64,000 nucleotides of DNA from Limonium bicolor (lineage: Eukaryota > Streptophyta > Magnoliopsida > Caryophyllales > Plumbaginaceae), in the NCBI GenBank assembly GCA_023374045.1, contig CM041777.1, positions 461,557,827 to 461,621,826 of the forward strand. The letters are read 5' to 3'. The notes under the pieces were generated by a model. The model searched no databases. It had not been told where the DNA came from and saw only the letters and a list, made by a program, of their open reading frames with translations. A program made the translations under genes and the position numbers. Of the stretch, positions 56,976 to 64,000 are shown piece after piece (position 1 is the first letter of the stretch; each line of letters opens with the position of its first letter).

Positions 56976-59666
56976 CCAGCAGAACATGTCTAAAAATTGT
57001 TAAATCTTCACCAAACTTCTCCTTTTGCCTTCTAATGTGTTCTAACATCATTTAGACCCTTAAACCCACCTTTAATCATCCTCCAAACTTATGAAAATCA
57101 CCTCCAAAGATCATTCCAACCTTTAGCTCAATTCTTGTAAGAAATTCCTAACACTTGTCAATTAACTCCTTATATTTCTAACATGTACATTTTGTCTAAA
57201 ACTTCAACTAACCAAAGTGTTTCTTTTCTACCCATATAACTCCTCCTTAACATCATTGCACTCCATCTTTGCTTGTTAAACCTTCCAAGGTTATCTTGCA
57301 TGTCCATGCACAATTTCTCTTCTTTTCACTTGTTACTCATCACTCTTAAACTCTTAAGCTTGCTTATACATTTCTTTCCATTATCTTAATACCTTGACAT
57401 TGTTCTTCATTTACCTTAACCATGCAACACCCTCCTTAGACATTTCCACTTCTCTTATGCAACTTACTCACCATTCTCATGATCATACCCTCTTATACAT
57501 TTCTAGTCATTTTCCTTGACGACTTACAACATCCTCCTAACATTACCATTCAACTAAACCTTACTAGTCCACCACTAACATCTCCACCTCTTACACAAAC
57601 TTCTCGAACTCTCATTGTTCTTCTCTTAGTTCCTACCTAAATCATCTCAAAGCATTACACATCATTTCCTCCAGATTTGCACAAGTCTTACCACTCCTCA
57701 TACCATGACTTTGGTGTGTTCAATGCACCCATCTAAACTCTAATTTCCTCATAGACATCTCTAGGTCATTCTAAACTTCAAGAATTCCTCAGTTAACTCA
57801 TTTCCACTCAAATTCCTCATAGTGACTCCTAGTAAATCCTAGGTCATATTAATTCACCACCATCACCTAAACACTTATTTTCTACTCAAATTTCGTCATA
57901 GCTCCTCTAGTATATTATCATGCCCAAACACATTATTTTTCCTCATTCAACCATCTCACACACATCAAGTTCTTCTCATCATATCTCATCACCCAAACCA
58001 ACTCATTCACAACAAACTCAATATATTGCAATAATCTTAAATTGCATAGCACTAAGGCTCTTAAATGACATGGCTCTTAGGCCCTTAAATGACTTAAACT
58101 TAAACACTGAATTTCCCACATATATAAGCTTTCAACCTGCAAATACACCCATCAATCTCATAGTAATTATAATGCTCTTAAAATCCACCTTAAACTTATA
58201 TTACTAACTCATTCTCATTGGCTCCTTAGTCACAAGTTCATAAGCTTGTTTAGGTTCTTTTCTTAAGTTACATAACCCATTACCTAATGTAAGCCCTAGG
58301 CTACATTGGTACTCATCTAGACTCATTCCTTAAACCTTAAACCACCATTAGGTAAGTAATTTACCTTGTTTTCTCAAGCTTATCTTATCTCCTCCTTAGA
58401 CCTTCTTCTTGAATGAATATCGGCCACCACTTAAATTCCCCTTGCCAATGTTCTAATCAATATCCAATGACTCATATGAGCACTAAACAATACACTAACC
58501 TCAAGGAATGAAAACCTAGGTTAGAAATGTGTTCTAAGGCATAAAAGTGGATGATTACCTTTGAAGTCTCAAGGTAGACTTTGGCATTGAATGAAATAGG
58601 ACCTCCACTAGTCCTTGGTGAATAAATCAAGCTAGAACAAGGCATAAAAACAAGGCCCCATGAGTAGAAATTTTCGGCCATGTAGAAGAAATGATGGAAA
58701 CATGGTTTTTTTACATTTTCTTTACCTTAAGAGAATGGAGAAGCTAATGAGCTCTTCAAACTTGATTTTCCTCCATCAATGGAGTTTCCTCCTGGCACCA
58801 AAATGGAGCTTTGAAGGATTTGAAAAGATAGAAAGATAGGTCTTGGCCTAACTAAGAGAAATATGTGTTTAGTTTTTGATTTGGAGCTAAAATGAGTAAG
58901 TTGTTGACAAAGCAAGGTGGTGGTGCCATGGGTGCTGCTTGGAGACGGTTTAGAACAGAGAGAAGAGGAAGAAAATCGTGGAAGAAGAAGAGAAATGAAG
59001 AAGAGAGGAGAGAGGTAGGTTAATATAAGGTATTTTACTTTAATAAAGCAAATAGTACTCCTTTTACTTATCTCTTCTTTTCTTCCTTATTTGATAAAGT
59101 CTATGGTGACTCACCCTTAGAAAACTGGCCCCCTCATTATAACCAAGATATTTATGGTCTTGTTTGACCAACTAATTGACTTAAGTTGATTAAAACTTAA
59201 ACTAGTCACTATTTGGCACTATTCACTAATCAGTGCACATATTTCTGAAATTTTTGATTTCCCATTGATTTAGACTTCCTAATGTGATACTAATTAGTAC
59301 ACATGTTGATTAAAGAGTAATGATGGACATTTAGCCACTCAAAACTCAATTCTAAGACAATTTCTCAAAAATGTGCTTTAAGACTTCTTAAAGCACATTT
59401 TGTGTTTTAACTTGTTTTCAAGCTTGGTTTTCTTTGCTAATTGATTTAAAATGACCATTAGAATATTACTAAGGTCTTATCATGATATTTGGGTACTCAC
59501 CCAAGTCTCTCCAAGCTTAGAGCACATTTTTGCCCTAATTGCCCTTAAGGCATTTTCTTGTGTTTTCCTTGGTTTAAATTGTCTACCAATCTTTCTAAGG
59601 CATATTCTAGCCTTACTACATCATAATTTGATGTTTACTTAGCATACTTAGGTTTGGGGTATTTCA

Positions 59667-59681
59667 ATCTACCCCCTTTAA
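59667..59681 (-). other. E2 polypurine tract
   Basis: The minus strand reads AAAGGGGGTAGATT next to the LTR start TGAAATACCCC, as in E1. Confidence 0.82.
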
Positions 59682-62600
59682 AAGAACTTTGTCCCCAAAG
59701 TTCCCATGCATCTTATCTTATTAGAATACATGTCTTACCTCATTCCTTAGATCATATAGATCATACTTATGTATACTTAATCTCATTGGATCATTAGATC
59801 CGCCATATTCTTATACTTAAATATCACACAACATGCTTAAGCATGTATAACACTCAAAATTCTCCTTATTTCTTTTGATGATTAAAACATTCACATAACT
59901 TCCAACGTATTCTCCCATGTCACCGGTCCATAGACAATGGCTCATTCGTCCTCGTCACCATGGGCCAGAATACAAAACACGCTGCTCTCCCCATGTCACC
60001 GGTCCGAAGACAAAGGCTCGTGCGTCCTCGACTTCATGGGCGAGACTCAATAAAAAGGTAATCCTTTTTACGAGGTCATGTGAGGAATAATTCCTCTAAT
60101 TAAAAATACAACCAACTCCAATTCCATTTTATCCTAAGGCCTCTATCCATAGTGTGATTTAATTGTGACCACTGGTAGGGAGTTTCAGGAATCATCCAAC
60201 CCTGATGTGATCAGCATCAGTGTCGAACTATCCTTCCACTCCAATTTGTGTTCGGTTTCCCTTGATCCCTAGAAAATCAAGTTCCACCTCCCACGTCATT
60301 TTCAAACATCAGATAATTCACTCATGTCCAATTTCCTATCTTTTTAGTTCTTCTAATCATAATCAATACATCTCCAAAGTGTGCACTCAGTCCATCAGAC
60401 ATTCCCAATTCATCTCTTAGTAATTACCTCAAGGCACCCATTCTTACTAAGTTCTATATCAGCCTCATACCAATTCTCACCATCTTATATATCATAGCAT
60501 TACTATCTTCTCCCTTATACTCATGTCAAATTGTATCTCATAATGTTATCTTATTCTTATCTCACACCTAGTCTCATATCGACTCATACCTCATATATTC
60601 CTTATTTCTTAAGTCTCCTTAATCCTTTTTCCTTAATTCTCTTAACTTGTACTCACACCGGAGTTAACAAGACAGGTACTTAATATGTATGGCATTCACA
60701 TCTTCTGTGTGCAATAACCATGATTTATCTCAAAATGTTTGTGTAAAACATATTCTCATATTCTTTTGTGTGCTATGCACACCGTAGTTTATGTACTAAG
60801 TAATCAAATATACGATAAGCGGTTTTCGCTCTACCCCCTTAAAATGGATTACGCCCACGTAATCAACACCATCACATTCTTGGACATAAGTTCAAGATGT
60901 CTAATTCTCACCAAGCATTCTAGCTTCCACGTCATCTATCTTACTTATAATTCGATCAGAAATGACTTAGTCTCTGTATCGAGGATTCTTAACGGTACTA
61001 TACCGTTTCCTTAACTTAGTTTGGTCTAATCTCAAAGGTAGTGGTCTGCTAGCTTCCGCTGCGCGACTCTGATAATCTTAGGCTTAACTGCCTTTCTAAT
61101 CGTCCATAGTATTGTATATCCTTCTGCCTCCTTACAGTTTAGGAATATTGGTCTCTCAATGGACACGTGTTATCTTTATATATACACGGCCTTAATGAGT
61201 TGTAACTCGTCTATCCATTCTCCTTGAATATTCATCTTAAGACATGTCCTATGTCTATACTTAACAATCTGTGCTTCTCACACTTCATAGTCCTTAATTA
61301 TTTGTTCTCTGATTCCCTTGTGTTGCTGGTTCAACTGAATTCTTCTCTTCGACTGTTTGTGGTAATGGCTGCTCTTGACTGATCTTGCGTTGTTGTCCGT
61401 AGTACGGAGTCGACTACCTCCCGTGTTCCTTACACTACTCGTCTACATGCATGGGGTACCTTACTGGTACATTACTACTTACCCAACTAACTCATAAATG
61501 AGCGTGTCAGGCCTGCAAGCCCCTGTGGGGTGCAGTCGTCCCACGTCTCGTTTTAGTAAACTCATAGTGTCCGTCACACGTTTAGCTATTGCTAATTATG
61601 AAGTATTCTGTTGTCGATCTCCTCTTTCATCGTTCCATAATAACATTTATTGTTCTTCTTGAAGTTAATCAAGGGAAGTCCATTTACTGTGTTCTTGGTT
61701 ATGGTATGCTCCAGCTCCTTTCTGTATTCCGCACTGATTTGGTCTCTTAAAAATTGAGGTCTCTTTCCGTAGAGCCTCTTATCTTGTTTCTCATATTTGT
61801 TCTACTAGGAATGCACTTCTAGTTCCATGAGGAATGGGTAGTGTGCTTCCTGTGAAATCTTACCTAGCCAGGTCCAGACTACTGGCATCAATGCTCAGTT
61901 CGTCTACCATCTTATTTCCTTACTTATACTGGTCTTAACTCATAAATCTAATTGCCTCAGTGTCAATATTTCACGGCTCATACATAATGGTCGCCTTACC
62001 GCGCACCATGACTTAATCCACCTTTCTAACTATTGTACTCACGACCACTACTACCGTGGTAGTTGGCTCTTACTATGTTGCCCATTGATGGTGCAACCTC
62101 TTACTCATTTATCCTAATGTCTTACCTTATAATCAATCCCTTCTTGGTGTAAACACACTAGGAGTTCTCTCATTCCGGTATTGGCGGTTGTCGTACCGTG
62201 TTGTAAAATAGTTGACTCTTGATATGAAGATGTTATGCTCCAATCTCAGATTCGTAAGTAGGCTAATTTCTTTCACTTTCTTTCATCCTTAGTGATGTTA
62301 TCTACCATGTAGTTTAACTGGTTACTGAAGAAGTCATTCACTGAATCACAAGCTCTTCTGAGCATTGATTAATTGACGTGCCATAATGTGCAGTCACAAT
62401 GTTTATCTCTGACCATTATTAATTCTTACATCCTGGGTGTTGGATATGGGGTCTATCTGTGCAACCTTCCTTATTACTCAAGTGTATCTGGTATGTTCTA
62501 AGGTAATCTCAAGGTTCGTAGTTTCCATTTTCTAAATAAAGTGTATTTTATCTCTAATATGTGAAAGCCCTTTTGAGGGGTTCATTCCCACTCATGGCCT

Positions 62601-64000
62601 CACAACAAGGAGAGGTATCCCCACCCTAAAAGGCATGGTTCGTTCTCCGCTCTTGTCCTTAGCATTATCTCAATATTCTCATTGGTACCCTTTCTTGGTA
62701 ATGTTCTTCCCAATCTAAGTTATAGGTTTGGTAACCGTTCATATCTACAAATTGTAGTCCCTTCGTGGCTTAAACAAGCTCTCTTATAACTTACCGCGCC
62801 TCGGGCTCTGATGTGGTTAACATCCTTGGCTCGTAGGCTCTTAATGCTTAATGTCTCAGTTTATTATTTGTACTCTTACTCATCTGCAGGTCATCCCTAT
62901 AAGATTCTGGTTCTTTGAGCACTATTCACCGTTAGGTTACATACTAAATGTAGTATCGGGTTTCATGATATGTTGCTGCATCCTGCTTCTTGCTAGGGAA
63001 GTTGTTCAGGTGATCTGAGGTTACTTAATGTCTTTGACAATGCTGTCATTTTACTAGACTTATGTCTTTTAATAGTCAAGGTTAGGTTCGTATTAGGCGT
63101 TTGCCTTACGGTGTTCAAGTTGGATATCATCCTGTCGTCTTATACTTCCATCTCAACGCTTCGTTCAACTTCTGTTGATTACGCCACCCTTTGATGATCA
63201 ATCATACTTGGGTGTTAATGAGTTAAACAAACAGTGTTAACTGTCATTCATCAGTTGTTCGGCTCGACTATGCCCGCTCTGTGGGGGTAGTCCTCTAAGC
63301 TTTCCTTTTCCAGGGTTGTACGACTTTAATCCTTAGTAGGTTATAGCTTACGTTTATTTCTTTTATCTTTGTTTTCTAGGCTTCCCAACATCTTCATTGT
63401 AGAATGTTTGTTATTGGTATTCTTAATGTTCAAACTGGGAGTTTTATCCCATCCCTGTTGGGAGTCGTTCTGTCGACTACCTTTATTGTATGTCTTGATA
63501 CATTCCATGTATGTTGTTACTTACGTAGTGTTTTTGCTCGATTTATTGAGCGATCTCTTAGGTTCCTCTTTGAGATCCAGGTTTGGTGTTCTTACCGCAC
63601 TGTCGGTTATTGTTGTAGTGGGTTATACCGTTGCTAATATTTATATGGTTTAATACTTTGTCCAAGTTCTGCTCCCAGCAGACTGGTGTGTCATCTCATC
63701 TCAACATGGTCAGGCCGTCGGGCCTTTCCAAGGTCTTATTTTTCTGTTCTTATGGATTTACAATCCGGTATTAATATGCGTTTCAACTGTAGCGTTCTCC
63801 TATCTTGCCATGATGGCTTTCCGTTTAGCTTAACCGTGGTAGCACTTGTTATGGCAAGTGCGCCATGCAGGATGGGTTATTGGTACAAGGTACATCGGTA
63901 GTGACACATCCTTCTAATTTCCATGTAATTGGTAGTCCTCGGGACCACTTCGATAATCTCTTATTTTGGATGACCGTCCATCCGGCAGTTTCCTTGTTGT
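59682..64000 (-). mobile_element. E2 interior, 3' part, no readable proteins
   Basis: Related in order to E1 interior segments (for example 60190-60215 and 9580-9605, and 60823-60863 and 12115-12160). Frames are at most ~94 codons and mostly on the wrong strand for this element. A ~69-bp duplication (CCCATGTCACCGGTCC at 59922 and 59992) lies close to the polypurine tract. It continues past the window. Confidence 0.7.

Larger units (their letters stand above)
48675..59666 (-). repeat. E2 left (3') LTR, interrupted by E3
   Basis: Removing E3 and one AACTT copy leaves ~4.54 kb, similar to the E1 LTR (4.04 kb). It carries two hairpin groups: the AACCATCC/GGAATGGTT set (49260-49510) and the GTCCGACCC set (56780-56975). 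TTTAAAGCACATTTT-like phrases near 59380 link it to the LTR fragment at 46010-48674. Confidence 0.85.
48675..64000 (-). mobile_element. E2: long-LTR retrotransposon related to E1, extends past the window
   Basis: A minus-strand element. Its 3' LTR starts (plus strand) TGTAACACCCCAACTC at 48675 and ends GGGGTATTTCA at 59666. The polypurine tract follows, then 4.3 kb of interior to the window end. The interior is related to E1 but equally lacks readable protein domains. The LTR is split by E3. GAAAG (48670-48674) is the candidate target duplication. Confidence 0.82.

Overview
The window is repeat-dense nuclear DNA of a flowering plant, probably a eudicot. It holds nested LTR retrotransposons, a hAT element, a CACTA element, a LINE 3' end, small hAT-type non-autonomous elements and satellite DNA. 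I found no intact host gene and no bacterial features. Almost all open frames are short chance frames in repeats. The only recognisable proteins are two broken transposase genes and a LINE tail.

Layout. 1-2000: a ~189-bp satellite with a ~740-bp small element inside it. 2001-4387: a degraded hAT element (minus) running into a 500-N gap (4388-4887). 4888-8429: the 3' half of a CACTA element (plus) with a multi-exon TNP-like gene ending in a Ulp1-type protease. 8430-29153: a decayed long-LTR retrotransposon, minus strand (E1). Its left LTR is cut by the CACTA element, and its interior is invaded by a solo Tat/Ogre-type LTR (10287-11989) and by a non-autonomous Tat/Ogre-type element (13740-22087). 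29154-33112: lower-copy DNA with a 919-bp hAT non-autonomous element, a gene-like pyrimidine-rich leader and tRNA-like sequences. 33113-33745: the satellite again, inverted. 33746-37840: a short coding fragment, a foldback element and a LINE 3' end. 37841-44500: a 6.66-kb solo LTR (plus). 44506-48674: unassigned DNA, then an LTR fragment. 48675-64000: a second long-LTR element (E2, minus). Its left LTR is split by a compact element (E3, 50110-56558) that has near-identical LTRs and a 933-bp interior.

Several insertions are proved by target-site duplications: TTACC (solo Tat LTR), ACCACAAG and GTAGGTGC (two hAT-type elements), ATTTT (6.66-kb solo LTR) and AACTT (E3).

The most interesting signal is that LTRs of at least five distinguishable families, and the CACTA 3' end, each carry a compact cluster of GC-rich inverted repeats in otherwise AT-rich DNA. 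Several have related cores (GTCCGGG, GTCCGAAC, GTCCGACCC, GACCGACCC). In the Tat-type LTR the cluster lies downstream of the TATA box and before the primer-binding site, so it would be in the leader RNA. A second unusual link is a ~70-bp minisatellite present both inside the 919-bp hAT element and inside the 6.66-kb solo LTR.
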